Below, piece after piece: positions 45,148 to 52,783 of a stretch of DNA of 64,000 nt (position 1 is its first letter; every line of letters starts with the position of its first letter). The notes under the pieces are model-generated. The model did no database searches. It was not told where the DNA came from and saw only the letters and a program-made list of their open reading frames with translations. Source of the DNA: Anaerotruncus sp. MC2020 (GTDB taxonomy: Bacteria > Bacillota > Clostridia > Oscillospirales > Ruminococcaceae); the NCBI GenBank assembly GCA_000701945.1, contig KL370841.1:20976-84975 (forward strand), in the 5' to 3' direction. The position numbers and the translations under genes are program-made.

Positions 45148-45178
45148 TTCCAAAACAATTCACTGGATTGTTTTGGAA
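45148..45178. promoter_or_regulatory. Perfect 12-bp-arm palindrome upstream of the heptad-repeat gene
   Basis: TTCCAAAACAAT (45148-45159) and ATTGTTTTGGAA (45167-45178) flank 7 bases. A second perfect palindrome, GCCGATATTCGGC (45118-45130), lies between it and the gene. It differs in sequence from the TetR boxes at 47552. Operator is the likely role. Confidence 0.6.
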
Positions 45179-45179
45179 G

Positions 45180-45330
45180 GCGAGTTTTACTTAGAATCAA
45201 GTGTTTCGCCTCCATAGGAGGCGACCAAAGGCTTTGCCCTTGGAACCCACCAAGGACGCTGTCCTTGGAACCTGCGGGGCTCTGCCCTCGACCCGCAAGC
45301 CTTTGAAAAGGCTTGAGCGAAACTTTCGAG
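45180..45330. repeat. Palindrome-rich intergenic element
   Basis: The stretch is made of back-to-back short hairpins (AGGCG..CGCCT near 45211-45230; CCAAGGACGCTGTCCTTGG; GCGGGGCTCTGCCCTCG; AAGGCTTTGCC; AAGCCTTTGAAAAGGCTT). Similar wording (agggcagagccctt) occurs at 61878-61900 and at the end of the window. It seems to be another dispersed repeat family. No gene is seen in 45179-45379. Confidence 0.6.
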
Positions 45331-45379
45331 TTCGCGCGGTAGTTAGTTCAGGGCGGAAGTTTTACCCGCGATTGTTACC

Positions 45380-47491
45380 TTAATGACTGAAAACGTGGAT
45401 AAGGTGCTTGTGAGTATGCTCGTCGTCCTTGGGCAGGAAGCCTGCGCTCGTCTTGCATATCACCTTGTCGAATACCATGAACATCGACGGCAGAACAGCT
45501 ATTACTATCACCATCGAGATGAGAGCTCCGCGCGAGAGCAGTACACACAGCGACGATATCATTCCTATCTTGGAGTAGACCGCTACGCCTACCGTTGCCG
45601 CAAAGAAGCCGAGTGCCGAGGTGATGACCGAGCGTATCGAAGTCGCGAGCGCTATGCCTATAGCTTCCTTTTTGTCCTTGCCGCCTGCGCGCTCGGTGCG
45701 GTATCTCGTCGTCATCAGTATCGCGTAGTCGACTGTCGCGCCGAGCTGTATCGTACCGATGACCACAGACGCTATGAACGGGAGCTCGGTGTTCGTGTAG
45801 TAGGAGATTCCGAGGTTTATCATTATCGCGAGCTCGATGACTGCTACCAGTATCACGGGGAGCGATACCGACTTGAACGTCAGGGCGATAATTATGATTA
45901 TCGCCGCTATCGAGAGCACGCTGACTACCTTGAAGTCGCGGTTGGTTATGTCGATGAGGTCCTTTGTCGCGGGAGCCTCGCCGATGAGCATTCCGCTCGC
46001 GTCGTACTTCTGCACGATGCTGTTGAGCTCCGCTACCTGAGCGTTCACCTCGTCGGAGGCTACCTCGTACTCGGAGCCTATGAGCATGAGCTGTTTGCTC
46101 TCGCTCTTGAGCTTGCTCTTTATGCTGTCGGGGACTATCTCGTCGGGGATAGCGGGTCCGACCAGCGTATTGTAGCCGAGTGTGAACTGCACGCCGTCCA
46201 CGCTGTCCATTTCATTGAGCATTGCAGTCGCTGTCTTGGCGTCCATATCGCTGTCAACGAGGAGGATATGCGTGCTGTTCATGTGGTACTCCTCCTCGAG
46301 CTTCGCATTCGCGGTGATGCTTGCGAGCTCCTTCGGGAGCGTGCTGTCGAGCTTGTAGTACACGCCGTAGTGTGTATAGCCGAAAACTGCGGGTATCATC
46401 AGCACTATCGCGAGCACGAGGAATGCTCCCGAGTGCTTTACGATGAATGACGAGGTCTTGGAGAAGCTCGGCATGAAGTCGCGGTGCGAGGTCTTTGCTA
46501 TCGCCTTGTCGAAAATGAGTACCATTGCGGGGAGTACCGTTATGCAGGCGATAACGCCGCAGATAACGCCCTTTGCCATTACGATTCCGAGGTCAAGTCC
46601 GAGCGTGAAGCTCATGAAGCACATCGCAAGGAAGCCTGCGACTGTTGTGAACGAACTGCTGACTACGGAAGTCACCGTAGCGGCTATCGCGTGCGCCATA
46701 GCCTCGGTCTTGCTCTCGGGGAAGTATTTCTGCTGTTCCTTGTAGCTGTGCCAGAGGAATATGGAGTAGTCCATAGTTACGCCGAGCTGGAGCACCAGCG
46801 CAAGCGCCTGAGTTATGAACGAAATCTCGCCCATTGCGAAGTTTGTGCCGAGGTTCCATACTATCGCGATGCCGATGCTCAGCATGAAGAATATCGGGAT
46901 AAGGAAGCTGTCCATTGTCAGCACGAGCACTGCGCTCGTGAGGACGACCGCTATTGCCGCATATATCAGCGACTCGCTGTCGGAGAGGTGCTTCATATCG
47001 GCTGTAACTGCGCTCATGCCGCTGATGAAGCACTGCTCGGAGGTTATCTCCCTCATCTCGTCAATGGCGTTGAGGGTTCTGTCCGCGGAGGTCGACTCCT
47101 CGAAGAAAACCGCCATGAGCGTTGTGTCGTCCTTATTAAAGAAGTCGCGCACCTTCGAGGGGAGTATCTCCTTCGGGACGTTGAGGTCTGTCAGCGTCTC
47201 GTAGCAGACCACGTTCGATACGCCGTCCACCTGCGATATCTTATCGGCGGTGTCGGCTATCTCCCGTTCGGTCATTCCGTCGACCATTACGAATGAGAAG
47301 CCGCCCTGTCCGAACTCGTCTATCAGTATGTCCTGACCGACCATAGTGTTTATGTCCTTGGGCAGGTACGAGAGAATGTCGTAGTTTACTCTTGTGTTGA
47401 TGTAGCCGAATACCGACGGTATCATAAGCAGTATGCCGACCGCCAGTATCAGAACTCGGTGCTTTGCGATGAACTCACCAAATCTGAGCAT
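45380..47491 (-). CDS. MMPL/RND-type membrane transporter
   Basis: The 703-aa protein has the MMPL arrangement: a helix at 14-32, a large extracytoplasmic loop, helices 2-6 (about 175-340, with the family motif QLGVTMDYSIFLWHSY), then the whole pattern again (helix near 365, loop, five helices, QLGATVDYAILMTTRYRTE). Related proteins export lipids, peptides or drugs using the proton gradient. AGGGGG precedes the ATG. Its promoter is overlapped by a palindrome next to a divergent TetR gene, so it is very likely repressed by that TetR. Confidence 0.93.
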   Translation of the reverse strand: MLRFGEFIAKHRVLILAVGILLMIPSVFGYINTRVNYDILSYLPKDINTMVGQDILIDEFGQGGFSFVMVDGMTEREIADTADKISQVDGVSNVVCYETLTDLNVPKEILPSKVRDFFNKDDTTLMAVFFEESTSADRTLNAIDEMREITSEQCFISGMSAVTADMKHLSDSESLIYAAIAVVLTSAVLVLTMDSFLIPIFFMLSIGIAIVWNLGTNFAMGEISFITQALALVLQLGVTMDYSIFLWHSYKEQQKYFPESKTEAMAHAIAATVTSVVSSSFTTVAGFLAMCFMSFTLGLDLGIVMAKGVICGVIACITVLPAMVLIFDKAIAKTSHRDFMPSFSKTSSFIVKHSGAFLVLAIVLMIPAVFGYTHYGVYYKLDSTLPKELASITANAKLEEEYHMNSTHILLVDSDMDAKTATAMLNEMDSVDGVQFTLGYNTLVGPAIPDEIVPDSIKSKLKSESKQLMLIGSEYEVASDEVNAQVAELNSIVQKYDASGMLIGEAPATKDLIDITNRDFKVVSVLSIAAIIIIIALTFKSVSLPVILVAVIELAIMINLGISYYTNTELPFIASVVIGTIQLGATVDYAILMTTRYRTERAGGKDKKEAIGIALATSIRSVITSALGFFAATVGVAVYSKIGMISSLCVLLSRGALISMVIVIAVLPSMFMVFDKVICKTSAGFLPKDDEHTHKHLIHVFSH

Positions 47492-47536
47492 ATCAAGTCC
47501 CCCTTTATGAATGTATGGAATTGCTTTCTGTAATAT

Positions 47537-47565
47537 AGTATATTCTAAAAATGACCGAAGGTCAA
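47537..47565 (-). promoter_or_regulatory. MMPL promoter overlapped by a TetR-type operator
   Basis: On the minus strand TTGACC (47560-47565), 17-bp spacer and TATACT (47537-47542). The -35 is part of the palindrome TGACCGAAGGTCA (47552-47564). Confidence 0.82.
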
Positions 47566-47650
47566 TATTAAAATCGAGAAAAATTGACCTTCGGTCACAA
47601 TTTTGTAGACCTGCACAAATCGAGCTCGTGCAGATTGTGACTGTTGGTCA
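47552..47650. promoter_or_regulatory. Three TetR-type operator palindromes
   Basis: TGACCGAAGGTCA (47552-47564), TGACCTTCGGTCA (47585-47597) and a weaker TGACTGTTGGTCA (47638-47650) share TGAC-n5-GTCA. The first two are reverse complements of each other, 33 bp centre to centre (about three helical turns). Confidence 0.85.
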
Positions 47651-47672
47651 TTTTAGCGCATGATATTATAAT

Positions 47673-47805
47673 GTAGGGGCGCATTACAGCAAAGCTGCAT
47701 ATAGCATCGCAATCCAAATCAAAGATTTGGTGCGCTGCTTATCCGTGCGCCCGCAAATCCCCAACGATTTCGTTTTGTCTGCGGGCGGATAATATCCGCC
47801 CCTAC
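47673..47805. repeat. 80-bp GTAG unit plus a short inverted unit
   Basis: The 80-bp form (47673-47752, forward) and a short reverse unit (47782-47805) lie between the operators and the tetR promoter. Confidence 0.9.
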
Positions 47806-47836
47806 AAAAACCTGCGGAAAATTGTTCCCGCGTGGC

Positions 47837-47865
47837 TTGATATTTGCAAAAATGTGTGATATAAT
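47837..47865 (+). promoter_or_regulatory. Sigma-A promoter for the TetR gene
   Basis: TTGATA (47837-47842), 17-bp spacer, TATAAT (47860-47865). It is about 190 bp from the nearest operator palindrome, so autoregulation is less clear than MMPL control. Confidence 0.8.
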
Positions 47866-47913
47866 GAATGATACAGTCAAAATCACACGGTTTCGCACAC
47901 GTGGGAGGAAAAA

Positions 47914-48531
47914 ATGGGAAAAGTTGATGTAAACAAGCAGCAGAAGGAGTCCTCTCTGCTCAAAACAGCCTTCGAGTTCTTCACGACCAAGGGCTTCAGC
48001 AAGACCTCTATCTCCGACATCGCAGGCAAGGCAGGCGTCGCAAAGGGCACGTTCTACCTCTACTTCAAGGATAAATACGACATAAGAAACAAGCTCGTGG
48101 CGCATAAGTCCAGCCAGCTCTTCATGAACGCCATGAAGGAGCTCCAGCCCGAGCTCAAGAAATACTCCTTCGAGGAGAAGATGATTCGCATCGTCGACAA
48201 CATCATCAATCAGCTCAACGACAACCAGTCCCTGCTGACGTTCATCTCCAAGAACCTGAGCTGGGGCGTGTTCAAGTCAGCGCTGACCTCGCCGCCCTCC
48301 GAGAGCGACGTAGATTTCAGTCAGGTCTACGACCTGATGATAGCGGAGGCGCCGTATAAGCTCCGTGACCCCGAGATAATGCTGTTCATGATAATCGAGC
48401 TCGCGTCGTCGACGTGCTACTCGGCGATACTCTACCAAGACCCGTGTTCCCTCGCCGAGCTCAAGCCATACCTTTATAATACGGTCAAGCTCATCATCGC
48501 ACAGCACAAGGTCGAAGAACCGAAGAAATAA
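47914..48531 (+). CDS. TetR family transcriptional regulator
   Basis: The 205-aa protein has the TetR helix-turn-helix (LLKTAFEFFTTKGFSKTSISDIAGKAG..GTFYLYFKDKYDI, residues 13-57) and a helical ligand-binding domain. GGGAGG precedes the ATG. It faces the MMPL transporter gene, whose promoter carries matching palindromes, so it most likely represses that transporter until a ligand binds. Confidence 0.92.
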   Translation: MGKVDVNKQQKESSLLKTAFEFFTTKGFSKTSISDIAGKAGVAKGTFYLYFKDKYDIRNKLVAHKSSQLFMNAMKELQPELKKYSFEEKMIRIVDNIINQLNDNQSLLTFISKNLSWGVFKSALTSPPSESDVDFSQVYDLMIAEAPYKLRDPEIMLFMIIELASSTCYSAILYQDPCSLAELKPYLYNTVKLIIAQHKVEEPKK

Positions 48532-48532
48532 G

Positions 48533-48576
48533 AAAATCTGACAGGAAGGGCAGTTCCTTTCCTGTCAGATTTTTTT
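48533..48576 (+). terminator. Terminator of the TetR gene
   Basis: A 15-bp perfect stem (AAAATCTGACAGGAA / TTCCTGTCAGATTTT) with a T7 tail, right after the stop codon. Confidence 0.92.
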
Positions 48577-48607
48577 GTCTGCGGACAAAAAAATGCCGCA
48601 CCTATTA

Positions 48608-48703
48608 GGCTGCTCCCCTTAACGGAAAAAGTGGGCTACCGAGCCGTAAACTTACGGCTCATATTTAGTAACCTGCGAATCCGCCAGAGGGGGCTCCCCT
48701 TGG
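48608..48703. repeat. 96-bp dispersed repeat, copy 2
   Basis: Same unit and orientation as 7750-7845, including the GAGCCGTAA / TTACGGCTC palindrome and the GGGGGCTCCCCTTGG end. Confidence 0.85.
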
Positions 48704-48748
48704 CACGGCACTTTAAATATGTTAGAGCGTAGGTTTGCAGTTTTTCGC

Positions 48749-51010
48749 TTATGCAGCCTTCAGAGGAAGATCCTCGGGCTTGAGCGTGCCTGCATCTACC
48801 TTCTGGATAACGAGAGCGTCGTTAGCAGTGATGCCTGCGATGCCGTCAACGTCGCCGTTGACCTTGCCCTGCGGCTTGAGCTCGAATCTATCCTTGTTTG
48901 CAACGTTCTGGAGGATAGCAACTGCGTCAGCTACCGAGCACTTGCCGTCGAGGTTAGCGTCGCCGATAACTGTTACAGAGAGACCGCTCTCAGAGGATGT
49001 AGTTGTCTCTGACTCGGTAACTGTAGTAGTTGTCTCGGAAACTGTAGCTGTTGTAGTCTCAGAGGTCGTAGTGGTTGTCTCTGTTGTAGTTGTTGTAGTC
49101 TCGGAAGTTGTAGTTGTTGTGTCGGAGTTCTTAGCGTAGAACTCGTACTTGACCATGTCAACGAGCTCGGGCTGATACCAGATCTGGCACTCAGCAGACT
49201 TGAGGTCTGCGGGGAACTTGCTGAGAGGTATCTCAACGAGGAGCTTACCGTCAGCGTCTGTCTTGCCTTCCCACTTTTCTTCCTGCCAGCCGTCGCCGTT
49301 GAAGCCAACAGCACCGTTGGTAGTTGTATTTGCCTCACCCTCGAAGTAGAGTGCGAGATATTCGCCCTCCTTCTTGGAGAAGTCAATCTTGTACTTCTTG
49401 GTCTTGTCAACGGGAACGTCGATCTGTACCTCGGGAGCGTTGAGGATCACCATCTTCTCGATAGTAGTAACCTTGTCAGTTCTTGCCTGCATATGGTTAA
49501 CTGTGGAGAGATCCTGCCATGCTGCGGGGAGCTGCTGGCTTACGAGGTAGTAAGCGATGCCGTTCTCCTCGTCAACTGTGTAGGGCTTGAACTCTGTCCA
49601 GTTGCCGTACTCCTTGTCGGAGAATGCGAGTACGGGAGTAGTACCTGTGTACTTGATAGCAACTTCCTTGCCCTCGAGCTCGCTCCAAGCGATCTCCTGA
49701 CCGGGAGTTGTGTTCTCGTAGGTCTTGGACTTGGAAGCATCTATCTCGATAGCCTCGTCTCTGAATACCTTACCTGCGGAGAGGTCCTGATGTGTGTATG
49801 TCGGAGCCTTGCCCTCGCTGCCCCAAACGATGCTCTCATCGTTCATTATCTCCATCATCTTGTTGATGATGGGGAGGCTTGCCTCGTGCCATTCACCTGT
49901 TGTACGGTTTATGTAGCCGTGGCACTCGCCGGGGTCCTTGGGGTTCTCAACAGTGTTGTTGTCCCAGAGACAGCAGGGGATGCCGTACTTCTTTGTAGCT
50001 GTGAAGTAGAGAGTTGTCCAGTCAACACGAGCCTGTGTGTTGCCGAAGTTGGATGTGCCCATCTCGCCGATTACAACGGGGATGTCCTTCTCGATGAAGA
50101 GGTCGCGCATACCCTTAAGAGTATCGGAGAGGTTCTGAGCGTAAGCACCTGTGAAAGTTGAGTGGTCCTTAACAGCGGTGTTCATTGTGAAGTCATAAGG
50201 AGTATAAGCGTGGATAGAAACTGCGAGATACTTGTCGTTCTCGGGGAGCTTTATCTCCTTGAGGAATGTCTGCTCAGCGGAAGCAACGTAGCCGGGGAGC
50301 ATGAGGAGACGGGTCTTTGCGTAAGGACCGTCCATGCCTCTGATGAGCTTTACGAAGTCAGCTTCGAGCTTGTTGATGACCTCGCACTCCGGAACAGGCT
50401 CAGCAGCCCACCACTCGTGGTCTGTACCTGCTGCACGGGGCTCGTTCATGCACTCGAAGATGAGGTGCTGGTCGTAGTCCTTGAACTCGGTAGCGATCTG
50501 AGTCCAGATCTTCATGAGCTTGGGCTGCATCTCGTCGTAAGCGTTGGCGAAATCAGCGCGGTTTATCCAGTTCTCGTGGTGAACGTTGAGGATGATGTAC
50601 ATATCGTTCTTGATGCCGTAGTCAACAACTTCCTTTACACGAGCCATCCACTCGGGGTCGATGTTGTTGTCAGCGTCGAGGTGCTGGAACCATGTGGTAG
50701 GAACGCGGACAGTGTTGAAGCCCTTTGCCTTGAGAGCGTCGAACAGCTGCTGGTTAGCCTTGGGGCAGCCCCATGAAGTCTCGGTCTCGAGACCTGCTGT
50801 AGCATAGTCTCCGTTCTTGTCGCCAGCCTTGGCGTCAAGGGTGTTTCCGAGATTCCAGCCTATTTTCATGTTCTTTGTGATCTCGAATGCAGTCATAGTA
50901 TCTGCTGCGACTGCCTTGTCCATAACATTGATGGACGGAATAGATGTGAACACCATAGCAACTGAAGCAACAGCGCTCACTGCTTTTGAAATGAATTTGC
51001 TTTTAAGCAT
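48749..51010 (-). CDS. Secreted GH5 endoglucanase with carbohydrate-binding module and dockerin
   Basis: The 753-aa protein has a signal peptide (about 1-32), a GH5 catalytic domain (about 38-365; WFQHLDADN, ILNVHHENW, acid/base Glu in ECMNEPRAAG, nucleophile Glu in VVIGEMGTSNFG), a beta-rich module of about 200 residues that is probably a carbohydrate-binding module, a Thr/Ser/Glu linker (about 635-680) and a C-terminal dockerin (DANLDGKCSVADAVAIL; DVDGIAGITANDALVIQ). It cuts internal beta-1,4-glucan bonds and should assemble on a cellulosome scaffold. GGGAGG precedes the ATG at 51010; upstream in-frame codons are in the leader. Confidence 0.95.
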   Translation of the reverse strand: MLKSKFISKAVSAVASVAMVFTSIPSINVMDKAVAADTMTAFEITKNMKIGWNLGNTLDAKAGDKNGDYATAGLETETSWGCPKANQQLFDALKAKGFNTVRVPTTWFQHLDADNNIDPEWMARVKEVVDYGIKNDMYIILNVHHENWINRADFANAYDEMQPKLMKIWTQIATEFKDYDQHLIFECMNEPRAAGTDHEWWAAEPVPECEVINKLEADFVKLIRGMDGPYAKTRLLMLPGYVASAEQTFLKEIKLPENDKYLAVSIHAYTPYDFTMNTAVKDHSTFTGAYAQNLSDTLKGMRDLFIEKDIPVVIGEMGTSNFGNTQARVDWTTLYFTATKKYGIPCCLWDNNTVENPKDPGECHGYINRTTGEWHEASLPIINKMMEIMNDESIVWGSEGKAPTYTHQDLSAGKVFRDEAIEIDASKSKTYENTTPGQEIAWSELEGKEVAIKYTGTTPVLAFSDKEYGNWTEFKPYTVDEENGIAYYLVSQQLPAAWQDLSTVNHMQARTDKVTTIEKMVILNAPEVQIDVPVDKTKKYKIDFSKKEGEYLALYFEGEANTTTNGAVGFNGDGWQEEKWEGKTDADGKLLVEIPLSKFPADLKSAECQIWYQPELVDMVKYEFYAKNSDTTTTTSETTTTTTETTTTTSETTTATVSETTTTVTESETTTSSESGLSVTVIGDANLDGKCSVADAVAILQNVANKDRFELKPQGKVNGDVDGIAGITANDALVIQKVDAGTLKPEDLPLKAA

Positions 51011-51090
51011 AATACCCTCCCATAGATTTGTAAAATTTCCCGTTCGGCGGCACAGTGCAGGAAACCGCCTTTGGCTTATTGCCTGTCTTG

Positions 51091-51119
51091 ATTTTATCAT
51101 ATTGACCTAAAGAAGTCAA
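51091..51119 (-). promoter_or_regulatory. Sigma-A promoter for the GH5 gene
   Basis: On the minus strand TTGACT (51114-51119), 17-bp spacer, TAAAAT (51091-51096), leaving a leader of about 75 bases. Between 51120 and 51380 the DNA is AT-rich and no gene or repeat is seen. Confidence 0.75.
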
Positions 51120-51381
51120 GCATATTCTGTGAATTCTGCCGCCTATTATACGTAGAATTATTCCGAAGCCTTTTAGTCAAGATGTACAAAGAAGGGAAGG
51201 CGTTTTAGTGGATATCGCATTATAATTATTTCCGATGTATTAACAAATCGCCTCAATTAACTTAAAATCAAGGCAAAAAAATCAGACGCGAGCTGTCCTC
51301 TGTCGGTCATTTAGTTACCATTCCGTGCAAGAGGGAGGGACTGCGTCCGCGCGTCCGACAAAGCCCCCGAAGGTACAAGAA

Positions 51382-51406
51382 AGCCCCGTTCCTCAGGAAC
51401 GGGGCT
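51382..51406 (-). terminator. Terminator of murA
   Basis: AGCCCCGTTCC-TGA-GGAACGGGGCT, an 11-bp perfect stem followed by TTTCTT on the minus strand. Confidence 0.85.
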
Positions 51407-51412
51407 GTATTA

Positions 51413-52714
51413 TCAGACTGCCGCCTTTGTATTCTCGGATTTTGCATTCGGCTTGTCGGGAACGCTCACCTTTTCGATGTCTGCTCCCATAGCACGGAGC
51501 TTGCCCTCCATGCAGTCATAGCCGCGCTCGATATGGAAGATGTCCTCTATCTCGGTGACGCCGCTTGCCGCGAGTCCCGCGATGATGAGCGCCGCGCCCG
51601 CTCTGAGGTCGCACGCCTTGACGGGAGCGCCCATGAGCTTGCCAGTGCCCTCGATGAGAGCGACCTTGCCGTTTACGGTTATGTCCGCGCCCATACGTCT
51701 GAGCTCGTCAACGTAGCGGAAGCGCTGTTCCCATATGTTCTCGGTGATGATGCTCGTGCCCTCCGCGAGAGTGAGCAGGGTAGCTATCTGAGACTGCATA
51801 TCCGTCGGGAATCCTGGGTGCGGAGCGGTCTTGATGTTCGCCTTGACGAGCGGACCGTCGACCCATACCCTGATGCTGTCGTCGTACTGCTCAATGTTGA
51901 CGCCTATCTTCTCGAGCTTCTTCGTTATGGACTCAAGATGCTTGGGGATGACGTTCTTGACGATAGCGTCGCCCTTTGTAGCGGCGATAGCCACCATGAA
52001 GGTGCCTGCCTCTATCTGGTCGGGGATAACGGAATATGTCGTGCCGTGGAGGTGCTCGACGCCTCTTACCTTGATAACGTCCGTACCTGCGCCCATGATG
52101 TTGGCGCCCATGGAGTTGAGGAAGTTTGCGAGGTCGACGATATGCGGCTCCTTTGCGGCGTTCTCGATTATGGTGAGTCCCTCAGCCTTTACAGCCGCGA
52201 GCATCGCATTCATCGTAGCGCCTACGGTGACAACGTCAAAGAATATCTGAGCTCCTCTGAGCCTGTCAGCTCTGAGGTCTATCATGCCCTGACTGAGCGT
52301 ATACTCGGCTCCGAGAGCTGAAAACGCCTTGAGGTGCTGGTCTATGGGGCGGTCTCCGAGGGGACATCCGCCCGGCATGGATACGCGTGCCTTGTTGTAC
52401 TTGCCGAGCAGAGCGCCGAGGAAGTAGTACGAAGCGCGCATCTTCCTTGCGTACTCATACGGCACGCAGACCTTGTTTATGGTCGTAGGGTCTATGCGGT
52501 AAGCGTCCTTGCCCACCGATTCTACTCCCGCGCCCATTTCCTCCAGTATCTGGAGGCAGATATTGACGTCGCTTATCGAGGGAACATTCTCGATGACGCA
52601 GGGACCGTCGGAAAGTATAACTGCGGGAAGTATCGCAACTGCGGCATTCTTTGCACCGCTTATGGTGACTTCGCCTTCAAGGCGTCTGCCGCCCTTTATC
52701 ACAAACTTATCCAA
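51413..52714 (-). CDS. murA: UDP-N-acetylglucosamine 1-carboxyvinyltransferase
   Basis: The 433-aa enzyme carries out the first committed step of peptidoglycan synthesis, adding enolpyruvate to UDP-GlcNAc. It has the start KFVIKGGRRLEGEVTISGAKNAAVAI and the catalytic-loop Cys in SMPGGCPLGDRPID, the residue modified by fosfomycin. Length and both halves of the inverse alpha/beta barrel fit. Nothing shows whether it is MurA1 or MurA2 (MurZ). Confidence 0.96.
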   Translation of the reverse strand: MDKFVIKGGRRLEGEVTISGAKNAAVAILPAVILSDGPCVIENVPSISDVNICLQILEEMGAGVESVGKDAYRIDPTTINKVCVPYEYARKMRASYYFLGALLGKYNKARVSMPGGCPLGDRPIDQHLKAFSALGAEYTLSQGMIDLRADRLRGAQIFFDVVTVGATMNAMLAAVKAEGLTIIENAAKEPHIVDLANFLNSMGANIMGAGTDVIKVRGVEHLHGTTYSVIPDQIEAGTFMVAIAATKGDAIVKNVIPKHLESITKKLEKIGVNIEQYDDSIRVWVDGPLVKANIKTAPHPGFPTDMQSQIATLLTLAEGTSIITENIWEQRFRYVDELRRMGADITVNGKVALIEGTGKLMGAPVKACDLRAGAALIIAGLAASGVTEIEDIFHIERGYDCMEGKLRAMGADIEKVSVPDKPNAKSENTKAAV

Positions 52715-52783
52715 ATGAATTCTCTCCTTATTTGTCGGGATTCTATCTTTCTCCCCGACCTCTTTCTTTTGTTTTCAACTGAT

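Noticed and set aside
45383..46450. Long open frame opposite the MMPL gene
   Set aside because: It is the mirror of a clear transporter gene in biased GC-rich codons; composition is dominated by Tyr, Arg and Glu and no SD is present.
51120..51380. Possible 6S RNA or other small RNA upstream of the GH5 gene
   Set aside because: No long hairpin with central bubble or conserved core could be recognised; only AT-rich sequence.
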